Translations under genes and position numbers: made by a program | Part shown: in pieces, positions 10,141 to 20,822 of the stretch | Layout of the letters: every line of letters starts with the position of its first letter | How positions within the stretch are numbered: position 1 is the stretch's first letter | NCBI GenBank assembly: GCA_047967505.1 | Contig: CM106541.1 | Source of the DNA: Dipteris shenzhenensis | Taxonomy: Eukaryota; Polypodiophyta; Polypodiopsida; Gleicheniales | Reading direction: 5' to 3' (one strand) | DNA: 64,000 nucleotides | Notes under the pieces: generated by a model | The model's database searches: none | Seen by the model: only the letters and a program-made list of their open reading frames with translations | What the model was told of the DNA's origin: nothing

Positions 10141-11137
10141 TGTCACCACAATGTAAATATCCTAAGTCAAAGTACAGTTGACCATTTATTTGATCTTAAT
10201 TAAAGAATGTTATATGTGTTAATTACGGTCAAAGAGTTATTTTAATGGTCAAAGGATTGACTACGGTCAAAGATACTTGACTCCAGTCAAGTAAACCTGA
10301 CTACGGTCAGAGAATGTTGACTTTGGTCAACAAGACTTGGCATGCGCCAAGAGGGTTAACCCCGGTTAACCAAGATGTGCCAACTCCGGTTGGAGAGACT
10401 TGGCTATAATTAAAGCGCCTCGACCTTTGGTCGAAGCTCTTTAATTATAATCAAGAGTGTTGACCTCGGTCAACCAGAGAAAATATATATATATATTTAT
10501 TTATATATATATTTGTTTAGATGTGCACATGTGTTCAGTGGGGACGCCCACCGTGACTAGGATTAGTCCACAGTGTGTTATTTGCATGCAAAGCGCTAAC
10601 AATTAATGGGTACCATGGTGGTGCGCTTTAATTAATTGTTGCAGGTACTAGGAAGGATTATTTTCCTAAGCGAGATGGGAGCCTGACAAGCACCTAGGAA
10701 GCGGTTCGTGTGACCGAGAGCCTGGAAGACTCCAGAATGGCCCTATGTGGCTTGTAATAAGAGTTAGTCTAGATTTTAGACAAGTGGCATGTTGCCAATT
10801 TGAATGGGGCTAGAAGCTCTTGTAAAAAAGAGAGTTCTTTTGACGTTTTATGAGAGAGAGTTACGAGACAGCTTGAAGCTGAACTTTTGTAACAGTTTTT
10901 CAAAAAGTAATAAAGACCTTCGGGGGGGTCCAGCCCGACAGTTTGTCCTGGGCCCTAGTGTATGTCCAGAGAGAGAGAGTGAGGGAGAGCTTTTGGAGAG
11001 TAAATTTCCGTCGTGGAAATAAAGACAAAGCTGTTTCGTCAGTTTGCGTTGTATAAGCCATAGCAGTTTATCTACTCCCGGTGCTGTATCGTAAAGAGGG
11101 AGAGCTGTGGACAGTTTTTAATTTACTCCAGGTTGTA
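10141..11137 (+). repeat. 3' LTR of element A
   Basis: 997 bp, near-identical to 3055-4052. Visible differences: ACGCCC instead of ACACCC, one A fewer in an A-run, and GGTGCTG instead of GGTGTTG. It carries the same palindrome array (about 10257-10474). Confidence 0.95.
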
Positions 11138-11142
11138 GTTGA
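11138..11142. repeat. Right target-site duplication of element A (GTTGA)
   Basis: Perfect copy of 3050-3054, directly after the 3' LTR. Confidence 0.95.
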
Positions 11143-11659
11143 CCATAGAACTAGCTAGGAAGTTATGAGAGCAGTCACTGTCGATGAGAATAGTGACTGT
11201 TGTTCCACGAATCGATCCTTGAATACAAAGTACTTGAGTGGCCAGGGAAGGTTCGGGGTTGCTGGCAAGGCTCATGTGGATGGTATTTGCCATTCGAACA
11301 GCTTTGCCTTTCTTGTCTTGTGCTGAGGTAGCATCTTCTGTTTGGGAAGTGCTAGGTTCCATATTGGAATTTTGCTTTGGTCGCTTGGGACAATCGAACC
11401 ATCTATGGTCGCCTGTACAGATGGTACAAAGTCCTTTTGTGCTGGAGTTGTTCTTCTTGTCAGTGGCCACACCTTTATGTTGGGAATGACGGTGATGACT
11501 TTGTGAAGAAGAAGAGGCGCAATCCTTGGAGGAGTGCTTCTGTTGGAATCCAACATACGGTTTATGAGACTTGTGGGGATCTTGAGACTGTCGTTGACCT
11601 TGATTACCCGATTTTTTTCTAAACCTGGGGTTATCTTGAGGGCGAGCACCTTTGGCCAT
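11138..11659 (-). pseudogene. Element B zinc knuckle and protease N-terminal half
   Basis: On the minus strand this reads a basic linker, a CTICTGDHRWFDC zinc-knuckle variant (C-x2-C-x3-H-x4-C, one residue short of the usual spacing), and then the protease active-site region ILIDSDCSHNF. There the normal DSG is DSD. The reading continues to SSMVN and is then cut by element A; the rest of the protease resumes at 3049 leftwards. The active-site glycine change fits a dead copy. Confidence 0.85.
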
Positions 11660-11668
11660 AGTAGAGTT

Positions 11669-12255
11669 CTATGTTCTATTAGCACTCTGCTTCCCTGTGT
11701 TTTGAAAATCTGTAATGCGCTCTGCGTAAGCAATAGCGCTAGCTGTGGTGGTGATGTTTGCTTTGAGGACATCAATGCGTAACGAGGGATTTAGGCCTGA
11801 GATGAAAGCATAAAGGCGATCATCCTCAGTTAAACCATCAATCTCTAGCACCAATGTGGTGAACTGAGAGATGTAGGAAGACAGGGAGTCTGTTTGCTCC
11901 AACTGTCAGAGTTTTGAACGTGCTTGGAAGTCCGCATTGACAAGTATGAACTGCTTACGAAGCACGTGTTCAAAACGTCCCAAGTTAACACACTTTTGCC
12001 GTCCTTTAAGCGTTGTTGCCACCATAGAAAAGCTATATCCTTGAGGAGGGAGGCTGCCAAGGCAATCTTTTTGCCTTCAGTGAGGTCAACAGTATCAAAG
12101 TACATGCGCAGTTTTGCGAGCCATTGGTCAACTGTTCGGCGATTTCGTTGACCAGTGTAGGCTTCCAGAAGTTTAATGTCAAGTCTTTTAGTTTTAGAAG
12201 CTTGGAGTAAACGATAGAGGGCACGGAGTTCAGTGTTATCTACCTGAGTCCACAT
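11669..12255 (-). pseudogene. Element B Gag core, frameshifted
   Basis: Two overlapping minus-strand frames make one Gag core. 12255-11845 has LEAYTGQRNRRTVDQWLAKL and LKDIAFLWWQQRL, the typical retrotransposon Gag W-W region. 11902-11669 has ISQFTTLVLEIDGLTEDDRL and FISGLNPSLR. The change of frame near 11900 is a small indel, and a stop separates this from the zinc-knuckle frame at 11659. Confidence 0.85.
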
Positions 12256-12466
12256 AGTCGTCTGGTTGCGTCACATCATCCTCTGTATGTGTGGTACTAC
12301 GAGAATCTTGGAGTTGTTGGACTTTTTGGACCAAGTCAGAGATGCTATCCTGAAGCTGGGAAATTTGAAGTTGAAGTAGTGCTTCGCCTTGTAAGTTGAC
12401 TTCAGGGGTCTTTTTTGGACTTGAGTCGCTTATCTCCGGAGAGGCTGCACGTGAGCGTTGCGACAT
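12236..12466 (-). pseudogene. Element B Gag N-terminus, coiled coil
   Basis: 76 codons from an ATG (MSQRSRAASPEISDSSPKK) with a heptad-like stretch (LLQLQISQLQDSISDLVQKV) predicting a short coiled coil, then an acidic end. It runs into the Gag core frame by overlap at 12236-12255, so it is the probable Gag start of element B. Confidence 0.65.
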
Positions 12467-12489
12467 ATCTGAGCTCCCCGTGAAAAAGC

Positions 12490-13147
12490 ACGAACCTGCG
12501 CTCTAGTTTGTACCATTCTTGGAAGAAGATTCGGGCTGCTCCCTGAGGTTGCTCATGTTGGAGGGAACAGAAGAAGCAGGATGGAACCAACCGTGGAAAT
12601 CTGGTAAAGGAGGTCCTGTCTGAGGTAACACTGGTGATGCCGAAATGGGTGTTACTGCTCGTGAGAGTACAGGGGTAGGTTGCAGAGTCCACGGATCTGA
12701 GAAGGGATAAGAAGCTGCTGTCGAAAGTGGAGGATATCCAGGAGAAGGAGTGCCTTCAGAGTGTAAATACTATCTTGGGGAAGATACAACCTGTATAGGA
12801 GGATATCTGGGAGCTGAAGGAGGTGGAGAGTACCCTGGAGATGTTGAAGCTGAGGGGTAAAAGTCTCTCCAAAGATGGACAGCAAACTCGTGAGGAATAT
12901 CGGGTTCTGGGTATCTACGTGTCTCATGGAACACAACCTGGACTGTGCTGAGGAAGTAATGTAACTGAGGTGCCTCACGCAGAAGGTATAGGATGTGGTC
13001 CAAGTCACTGGAAGGGCACGTGACACAGAAGACCCACGATGCAAAAGCTCCGAAATGGGCTGGTTGTGCAATCTGAACACGATATTGTGTGGTAGACGCT
13101 ACCTGAGGTGTCCTTGAAGGGACTGGGGAATTACCAGGGCTTTCCAT
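12490..13147 (-). pseudogene. Proline-rich reading frames upstream of B Gag
   Basis: Minus-strand frames 13147-12770 (MESPGNSPVPSRTPQVAST onwards) and 13080-12652 read a proline/serine/tyrosine-rich protein (SPGYSPPPSAPRYPP) interrupted by frame changes. It could be an extra N-terminal part of B's Gag or an upstream reading frame. I do not recognise a domain, and there is no intact version to compare with. Confidence 0.4.
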
Positions 13148-14436
13148 GCTTTAAGGAGGCGGCTTTCATTTGCTGTAATTTGATAATAAGCGTCAAATAA
13201 CAATATGAAAGAGAATCCTTAGAATTAGAATGGAAAGAATCCACCTGGCATAGATTTAATCTGCCAAATAGTTGCGCAGAAAAGGCCTGCAGATCACTGT
13301 CCGGAGGTCCATGTTGCTGTCCTTGCAAATCCACGTGGATGTGTGAACAAGAAATAGTTGCCTGGTAAACTTTCGAGGCAGATAGGGGCGTTGGCAGAGG
13401 CTGGGTGCAGAAAAGGCAGATTTCGTGGAACTAATCACGCTTTTCCTGCGTTGAATTCAGAGGCAAGTACCGGTGGGGTGCAAGGAGCAGATCTGGGCCT
13501 GGCTGGTCAGAATTGGAAGGCAGCAAAAGGGCACTTTTCACAGGCTAAGGTGGCGAGATAAGCCATCAGGATTCAGCGGGTCTGAATCACGATAGAGGGC
13601 AGAAAAACTGCTGGGCAAAGGCAGGTATGGTGGCGAAAAAGGGGCAGCCTGCTTGATTGTGGCGAAATTGGCTGCGTGCTTCCAAGGCTGAATTGCAGCA
13701 GCAAGGGCAGTGATCTGACGCTGAGAGACTGGCAGGAACCCAGGGCAGCAAACCGACTGATGGAGGGCTGCGTATGGCGTGGAAAAGGAGGCGAGCCTGC
13801 GTGACGAAAATCCGTACGGGCGTCAATCATGGATCATCATTTTGTGTGTGGCTGCCTAGGTTGGGTGGTTGCCAAAAATTAAAGTGTGGGTTTAATTAAC
13901 CCTTGGGTAGTCTAGGGTAAGATCTAAGGTATGGGGCTGGGTTTTCCTTTTTAGCCCCTCTAGGTACCCTTTTATAAGGTGCTTGGTGCCAAAAGGTGTG
14001 CCTATTCTAAGGGGTGTGACCCTTGGGATAGGTGTACCTTTTCATGAAGGGGTGTGACCCTGTTTTCAAAAGGGGTGTCCCCACACGAAGAGGTGTGTCC
14101 TTTTTTCCACGATGGGGTGTGTCCCTTCAGCGAGGAGTCAAAACTCTTCATCAAAAGGTATGTCCGACGGGGGAAAAGGTGCATCCCTTGGTTTTGGGAC
14201 AGCCCAAGCACATGAAAAGACACGATTTTTGTCGTGTCCATTCACATCAACTCGTGATGTGTGGGAGATAGAGAGGCCAATGATGACTTTAGGCAGGGTT
14301 GGCGATAAAACTTTTTACACTCATTCTCTCCATCTCTTCCATGCACAATGTGCACGGATATCCTTCTAGTGGAAAAAGATGTATCAGATAGGCACTAGAA
14401 GGTGGGGGGCATTTCCTACAGGCAGGAGAGAAATTT
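13148..14436 (-). other. 5' leader of element B
   Basis: About 1.3 kb between B's primer-binding site and its first coding frame. Most has no recognisable content. It carries a second promoter-like module (13969-14190, annotated separately) and inverted short repeats such as GGTTTAATTAACCC near 13887. Confidence 0.6.
13969..14190 (-). promoter_or_regulatory. Second TATA box plus GGTGTG palindrome array in the B leader
   Basis: On the minus strand TATAAAAG lies at 13976-13969. Directly upstream (13992-14190) is a chain of units such as AAGGGGTGTGACCCTT, AGGTGTACCT, GAAGGGGTGTGACCC, GGGGTGTCCCC and GATGGGGTGTGTCCC. The same arrangement (array, then TATA) is found in B's LTR at 14592-14800. It could be a duplicated U3-like promoter or the remains of another LTR. 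Confidence 0.5.
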
Positions 14437-14448
14437 GCTCTGATACCA
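14437..14448 (-). promoter_or_regulatory. Primer-binding site of element B
   Basis: The minus strand reads TGGTATCAGAGC one base inside the 5' LTR end, the initiator Met-tRNA type. Confidence 0.9.
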
Positions 14449-14449
14449 C

Positions 14450-14860
14450 TGTAAGAAATCCTAGATTTACTATATTTAGAAATGTGCTAAGGAACAAAAA
14501 GGAGACTGAAATAGCAGAGAACAAGGAATAATTGTATTGCTTGAGTGTCTGTAGTGTATCTGTAGTGTGTCATCCATACAATTGGGCCTCTCTTATATAG
14601 AGAGTGAAGAGTCACACATGAAAAGGTGTGTACTCCAAAGTGTATGTGCATGAAGAGGTGTGTACCCCTTGTGAAGGGTGTGACCCTTGATGAGAGGGTA
14701 CATTACAATAGGAGTGTCTCTTCAATAGAATGTCTCTTGTGAAGGGTTGTGCCTCATAGGAAGTGTCCCGTCGAAAGGGCATACCCTTCCACAAGTGTCC
14801 ATTCATCAAACCATCCATAAGTCTAGATATAGAGAAAGGAATACGTCACAGATCATGACA
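14450..14860 (-). repeat. 5' LTR of element B
   Basis: 411 bp, on the minus strand from TGTCATGATC to TTTCTTACA. A TATATAAG box lies at 14599-14592. Upstream of it (14610-14800) is an array of GGTGTG-type mini-palindromes such as AAGGG-TGTGA-CCCTT and AAGGG-CATA-CCCTT. The last 75 bp match window positions 1-75. Confidence 0.9.
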
Positions 14861-16010
14861 AAGCATTTCCCATCTCTACGGAATTCAGCTATCTGTTCAT
14901 GAGTGAATGGGGATTTGCCTTTCTATGACTTTGAAAACTAAGTACCCCTCGGCTTCTAAGGCTGAAACCCTTTCTTTTCAACCTTGGGATACTCTTTCTT
15001 TTCTGATTTTGAAAAATCGGTTTTCTTCCTTCAACACCTCCTGCATGCAAGGATAGCCCTGTGGATGGATCTTGTAACGGCACAAGACTAGCTACTGAAG
15101 CTGAATGCATAAGGTCTTGAATGTTCTTTGCTCCCAAAGCATTCACTACTGCCTGAATTCTTGAACTGAGACCTGCTCTGTACTTTCTCATTTGAGTTCT
15201 TTTGGAGATCTTTTTAAAAGGTGCAACCTGCAAATAAGCATCCCAAAACTTTTGGTTGTACACATCCACTATATCTCCTGCATCCATATGCAAACTGTCC
15301 CAATCTTGAAGAACATGATCTCTAAACTCTTTAGGCATGAACTGTTGGTAGAAGGCTTTCTTGAAGCCCTTCCACCTCTTTGGGGCTGACCCATCTGTGG
15401 TCTGTGCACTCCACCATGCACTAGCTGCCGCTGTCAAGTGCAAACTGACCATTCTTAACTTGGAGGATTCTGAAAACTTTTCTGTACCGAATGCAGCATC
15501 AAACTGCCTGATGAACTGCAATGCTTTGTGTGTATGACCATATTGTCCATTATAGGTCATAAACTTGACAGATTTACCTCCATCTTTGAATTCCTTGGTC
15601 TCTCTGGAAGACTTGCTCTTCCTGGACTTCTTGTGTTTCCTTCTTTTCCTAGATGGTTTATCTGATAAAGAAGAAGATACAGAAGTCGAGCTCGAGGTAG
15701 ATGGTGAAGGACTGGGAGATCGTTGATGATGCCTCGATCTCTTTCTGCTATGAGACCATCCCCTATAAGATCCCTCTCTCTTGGGCTGTACACGAGAGTG
15801 TGCCTCTGGCATTGGCACATCATAAGCTGCATTAGACATATTTTCTGCTTGAAACAAATGCTGAGCTCTTGGATCCCTTCTGAGATTTTCCATCTCTTGC
15901 ATACGCATGCATACCATCTGCTCAAATTCTTGCTGAGTTTGCTGCGCACTTCTCTGTCTTGGATGTGCATCCCTATCTTGTGAATCCCACTGGATAGGTG
16001 ATTGAGCCAT
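14861..16010 (-). pseudogene. Element C Gag, truncated by element B
   Basis: From ATG at 16010 the minus strand reads [20 protein letters not shown] onwards, close to A's Gag throughout. The serine/arginine/lysine-rich domain ([20 protein letters not shown] and RKRRKHKKS) and the W-W Gag core (SAWWSAQTTD) are present. A frameshift near 14940 leads to a stop at 14889; in the shifted frame the A-like text continues ([11 protein letters not shown]) up to the B insertion. The zinc knuckle is missing because of the insertion. Confidence 0.9.
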
Positions 16011-17330
16011 TCTCCTTCAACTTGTCTGAGATCTACAAGTTTCTCACACACACTGTGTATACAACTGATGCACGCAACCTTTGCTTTTCAGAAAGAAAGT
16101 ACCTCAACAAGAGGTGTCTTGCATTCACAACTTGTGCCAGTAATGGGCTGTCAGTTCAAAGCATAAACCCACAAAGTTGCCAAAGCATCAACAACTGTAC
16201 TGCCCCTTTTCTGGCTACTGCAAAAAGCACTGAGTATGCATCTGATTCCCTTTTTCTGAGCACAAAGGCATGCATTCCTTTACTTGTGCAAATCTCTGAT
16301 TTTCTCTGATTTCTGCTTTTTCTGACAGTTAATACTCTCTCAGGTAGGTGGAAATTGCTAACAGAAACAGTCTCTACAACCGTCTTTCCTTTTCTTTTTT
16401 TTTGACAGTAACTAGATGAAGTAACCGGCTGGTTACACTAACCAAAATAACTGGCTCTGGTGTGGTTGGCTCTCAACTGGACCTCAACCATCTGTAGTCT
16501 AGTTAACCAGCTATGGTCCGGTTAACTAAAACTAAGGTTAGTTGGTCAGACCTGGTTTGACTAACCAGTCTAGTTTGGTTGGACCAACTAATTGAACCTC
16601 TAACCAGGGTTAACTAACCAGAGTTAGTCTAGCCACTGGTTTGCCACCTCAGCAGTCCAGCTGGCTGCCACGTGTCCTGCCTAGGTGGACTGCCATGTGT
16701 CATGCAAGCATACACTGCCACGTCAACCGCTGAGTCAGCATCCACATATCTGCCATGTGTACTCCTAGGTAACTCCCTGGCCACGTCAACTCTTGTGCCA
16801 CGTCATCAAAAGCCAAATCTTGAAGCTTTGGGTAATCAGCGTTGCTGCATCGCGGGACTGTCTGCGTGCTCTTAGTCGCTTCAACAGCGCTGTGTCCAAA
16901 TATCTCCAGAGTCTCCTTTCGTAGCTCACATGAAGCCCACACCGCACACGTTGCCTCACAATTCAGCGCTTGAGTACTAGCGTCGAGCATACGCCTAGCA
17001 TCACGTGGATTTATCAAACGCGATCATTTCCTGTAGCTTCTCAGTGCACCTTCATGCAAAAGTGCAGTCTGCCTCAATTTTTCTGTTCGCTAGCAATCCA
17101 TGAAGGGATCCCTTTGAAATCAACCGGACAATTTGAGCGTCGATATCATCCGGGTTTTCCTGCGTTCACAGGCTTCAAAATTTGTGTTCTTATCCCGTCA
17201 CATTTGAAGCCCCAAGCATACCATTTACCACCTCTTGAGCCAACGCCATCCTCTCTTCATGAATCAATGTCGAATCCTTTTACTCTCTTGCTGGGTCGTC
17301 ACAGCCTAAGAAGGCCATGAACCTATCCAA
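16011..17330 (-). other. Leader of element C
   Basis: About 1.3 kb. The first 670 bp (16003-16677) are repeated almost exactly at 19744-20415 (fragment D). On this strand it carries the CTGGTT/AACCAG array (16425-16645) and decayed CCACGT repeats (16650-16810), as in A's leader. I could not find a clean primer-binding site, so the LTR/leader boundary is approximate. Confidence 0.65.
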
Positions 17331-18206
17331 TGTAACCTCTTCGATTATAAACTACTGCAAAAACACTCTCATAAGTGCTCTCTCTCTCCCTCTCTCTACA
17401 GACAGCTAGGGCCTACGACAACATGTCGGGCTGGACCCCCCCCGAAGGTATTTTATTTCTTGAGAAAAATGGAGTACATGAGTTCAGCGTGGAAGCTATT
17501 CATACCAATTTCAAACCTAAATGAATCATTACATGAGCTCTTAGGCTCTCTTTCTTGGCAACAAGCCACTTGTCAAACTCTACATTACTTTCCTAATTAC
17601 ATGCCACTAAGGGCAACTCTGGAGTTTTCGAAGCACTTGGTCACGCGAACCGCCTCCTAGACTCTTGTTAGGCTCCATTGAGCTTAGGAAAATAACTCTT
17701 CCTAATACCTACAACAATTAATTAAAGCGCACCACCATGGTACCCATTAATTGTTAACGCTTTGCATGCAAATAACACACTGTGGACTAATTCTAGTCAC
17801 GGTGGGCGTCCCCACTGAACACATGTGCACATATAACAAATATAAAAATATATATTTATTATCTGGTTGACCGAAGTCAACGCTCTTGATCATAATTAAG
17901 AGGCTTTGACCAAGGGTCAAGGCACCTTAATTATAGTCAAGTCTCTCCAACCGAAGTTGGCACAACTCTCCAACCAAAATTGGCACATCTTGGTTAACCG
18001 CAGTTAACCTTCTTGGTATAAACCAAGTCTTCCTGACCGAGATCAAGCTTACTTGACCGAAGTTACGTATCTGTAACCATGGTCAATTCTTTGACCGATA
18101 GAAAAACTATTTTGACCATAATTAACCCAGATGGAAAAACTCTTTAATTATGATCAAATAAATGGTCAGCTGTACTTTGACTTAGGATATTTACATTGTG
18201 GTGATA
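17330..18206 (-). repeat. 5' LTR of element C (diverged A-type)
   Basis: On the minus strand it begins TATCACCACAATGTAAATAT (A: TGTCACC...) and follows A's LTR through the palindrome array (17866-18180), the AT stretch, the TGTGCACATGTGTTCAGTGG block, the tail with GGGGGGTCCAGCCCGACA, and a GA-rich segment. The inner boundary near 17330 is uncertain. Confidence 0.8.
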
Positions 18207-19351
18207 CCTAGGAAGATGTGAATCAACAACTGGGCTCTGGGAAGGAGTGAACAGTAAGGAGAGAGTAAAAACGACCTACTCTAGTTGATGTGAAGTTGGC
18301 TGCTCTGGAGAAGCTAGGCGTCCGACTAATTTAGCCCTCAATTCATCTGGTCCTAGAAAAGCTGCCCTTACTTGTCCTCCAAGTCACCTACTCCAGGCCT
18401 CCAAGCCCAATTTAGCCAAAGGGATTTTTATCCCTCTCTAACCTTCAGTCCCTTGCCTTGGCCCATGGAATTAATTGCACTGAAGTGACCTTTTAACAAT
18501 TTTAATAAATTTGAAGCTAAAGCAATCACCGTAAATTCCTAAAGCTTACAAATTTACGTCCCCCGTGACAGTGCTAAAAACCCTCAATGTGTGCTAAGTT
18601 CAGAGAATGTCAATACCGGGGCACTATTCTGGTCAACATTTGACTACCACAGCTCTCATGCATCCCCACACACATTACAAGGAGTGATAAGGACCCAACA
18701 CTGACAAGCCTCCACAAGATCTTTCCCAACTACCTACCAAAATACGGTGCAAATCCCGAAGTCCCAATCCTCTTTTAAGAACCATATCTATTGCACACAT
18801 AGCAAATGGACTTCAGTCAATCCGACGAGGGGACAGGCCTATGCCTCCAAGAGTTCAAACACCACAGCTAAGGGTTGGCCATATAAGTGATGTGATGGTT
18901 GCAAACAATGTCATTCTACATGTCCACAATGCATTCACCTTCAAAGAGGCAAGGAACATATATTTAAGCTATGTATGAGGTAGTAAACAACACGAAAGTA
19001 AAATGGATCCCAAGGCCTCATGATGGATGAGCAAAGAGAAAGAGTGAGTCAACCCTTCATCAACAATTGGTGAAAAAAACCCATCATCACCTTGCTGAAA
19101 GAGGAGAACCACTTTAAGAATAAGTATTACCTTACACGAAGTCTCTGTTACAGCCTGACTTTATCATTGAAGTCTCTACCCTCTTTCAACTCAAAAAGCC
19201 TAAGAAGAGTAAACTTCACCTCATCATTTCCCCCGTGCTGCCTTCGTAAGCCGTCATACTTTACAACCTGCCAAAAACCTAACATTAGTTCCAAGGAAAA
19301 TACTTGAAAGAAGGTCGGACATACAAATATGAGTCAATGTCAAAACAATAT

Positions 19352-19402
<51 letters not shown>

Positions 19403-19573
19403 AATATAGTCATCTCAACCAACATTTCTGCCGCTCAATGCGAGCAAACTTGTTGGTTGTGGTGTGTACTTAAATAAGTGTGTGTTGTGTGTTTAATCCC
19501 TGCCGATCAACATCTAATGAGTCATATGTGGCTCCTGGCTTGTGCCTTGATGTAAAAAACACCTCAACCTTCC

Positions 19574-19620
<47 letters not shown>

Positions 19621-19743
19621 AGGTCATTACATATCTGTACCGAGTCAGGGAGTATGGGGATTACACATCCGGACGTAGCAGGATACCATGGCTAGCACTG
19701 TCCTCTTCTATGGCACTTGCAGCAGGGGGAGATCAGAGGTGTT
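18207..19743. other. Unrecognised non-coding DNA with CT microsatellites
   Basis: No coding sequence longer than about 75 codons, and none that looks protein-like. (CT)n runs into (CA)n at 19352-19402, and a C-run followed by (CT)n lies at 19571-19619. I do not recognise the rest. Confidence 0.6.
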
Positions 19744-20415
19744 GGTGATTGAGCCATTCTCCTTCAACTTGTCTGAGATCTACAAGTTTCTCACACACAC
19801 TGTGTATGCAACTGATGCACGCAACCTTTGCTTTTCAGAAAGAAAGTACCTCAACAAGAGGTGTCTTGCATTCACAACTTGTGCCAGTAATGGGCTGTCA
19901 GTTCAAAGCATAAACCCACAAAGTTGCCAAAGCATCAACAACTGTATTGCCCCTTTTCTGGCTACTGCAAAAAGCACAGAGTATGCATCTGATTCCCTTT
20001 TTCTGAGCACAAAGGCATGCATTCCTTTACTTGTGCAAATCTCTGATTTTCTCTGATTTCTGCTTTTTCTAACAGTTAATACTCTCTCAGGTAGGTGGAA
20101 ATTGCTAACAGAAACAGTCTCTACGACTGTCTTTCCTTTTTTTTTTTTTGATAGTAACTAGATGAAGTAACCAGCTGGTTACACTAACCAGAATAACTGG
20201 CTCTGGTGTGGTTGGCTCTCAACTGGACCTCAACCATCTGTAGTCTAGTTAACCAGCTATGGTCCGGTTAACTAAAACTAAGGTTAGTTGGTCAGACCTG
20301 GTTTGACTAACCAGTCTAGTTTGGTTGGACCAACTAATTGAACCTCTAACCAGGGTTAACTAACCAGAGTTAGTCTAGCCACTGGTTTGCCACCTCAGCA
20401 GTTCAGCTGGCTGCC
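19744..20415 (-). mobile_element. Fragment D: second copy of the A/C-family leader
   Basis: Near-identical to 15998-16677 (element C leader). It starts at the reverse complement of the Gag start (GGTGATTGAGCCAT) and ends in the region where C's CCACGT array begins (CAGCTGGCTGCCAC). No LTR or gag accompanies it. It could be an internal fragment left by truncation, or a piece carried by another duplication. Differences from C are few (for example CTGTATTGCC against CTGTACTGCC). Confidence 0.8.
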
Positions 20416-20764
20416 ACAAGTCAATGCCACATCAGCTGTCTGTCTACGTACCAGGACTGCACCCTTGAGGAGACGACAGCGTCCTCATGCCTCCACTTCC
20501 ACAGCCTCATCCATCCTAATGTCCTGTTGCTGACGATGATGATGATGATGATGATGATGGTTATGGTGATGCCAACGATGATGCTGAGATTGATATATAT
20601 ATAGTCGCGATATGACTATGTTGTACTTAGGACTTAGTACTGCCATTTTGCATTTTTTTGCATTCTGCATTGGTATGGATGCTCGTTTAGTAGCTCCACT
20701 ACCACAGCTCATGGTATCAGGTTTTCCAGTCTCGTAGACCCATTGGTCTTCCGAAGACTTTAAT

Positions 20765-20822
<58 letters not shown>

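Larger units (their letters stand above)
3055..11137 (+). mobile_element. Complete Ty3/gypsy chromovirus A, young and intact
   Basis: An 8083-bp element: LTR (3055-4052), primer-binding site, about 1.4 kb leader, one gag-pol frame (5464-10128), polypurine tract, LTR (10141-11137), flanked by perfect GTTGA duplications. By eye the LTRs differ at about three places (an A-run length, and two T/C or A/G changes), which implies recent insertion. Gene order PR-RT-RH-IN with a chromodomain places it in the chromovirus branch of Ty3/gypsy. Its homologue C is present as an older, broken copy at 14861-18206. All parts needed for transposition in cis appear intact, so it may be competent; that is inference. 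Confidence 0.96.
1..14860 (-). mobile_element. Ty3/gypsy chromovirus B, degenerate, interrupted by A
   Basis: An LTR retrotransposon on the minus strand. Its 5' LTR is at 14450-14860 and only the last 75 bp of its 3' LTR (1-75) are inside the window. Reading leftwards it carries leader, gag, zinc knuckle, protease, RT, RNase H, integrase and chromodomain pieces, broken by several frameshifts and stops. Element A (3055-11137) sits inside its protease coding region; the two halves join at the GTTGA target duplication. B itself cuts the gag of element C at 14860/14861. The full left end and B's own target duplication lie outside the window. Confidence 0.9.
14861..18206 (-). mobile_element. Ty3/gypsy element C, 5' half, same family as A
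   Basis: The minus strand carries a diverged A-type LTR (about 17330-18206), a leader and gag. The gag ends at ...GATGGGAAATGCTT, just before the zinc-knuckle codons, where B's LTR starts (14860). The rest of C should lie left of the window. It shows C-to-T type decay compared with A and a degenerate LTR start (TATCACC for TGTCACC). The expected B target duplication, AAGCA at 14861-14865, cannot be checked here. Confidence 0.85.

Noticed and set aside
13557-14369. Several 60-85 codon frames in the B leader
   Set aside because: They follow the GGTGTG repeats and GC-rich leader; no family resemblance or conservation evidence.
18207-19743. Host gene between element C and fragment D
   Set aside because: No frame longer than about 75 codons, no splice-consistent protein-like text, microsatellites inside.
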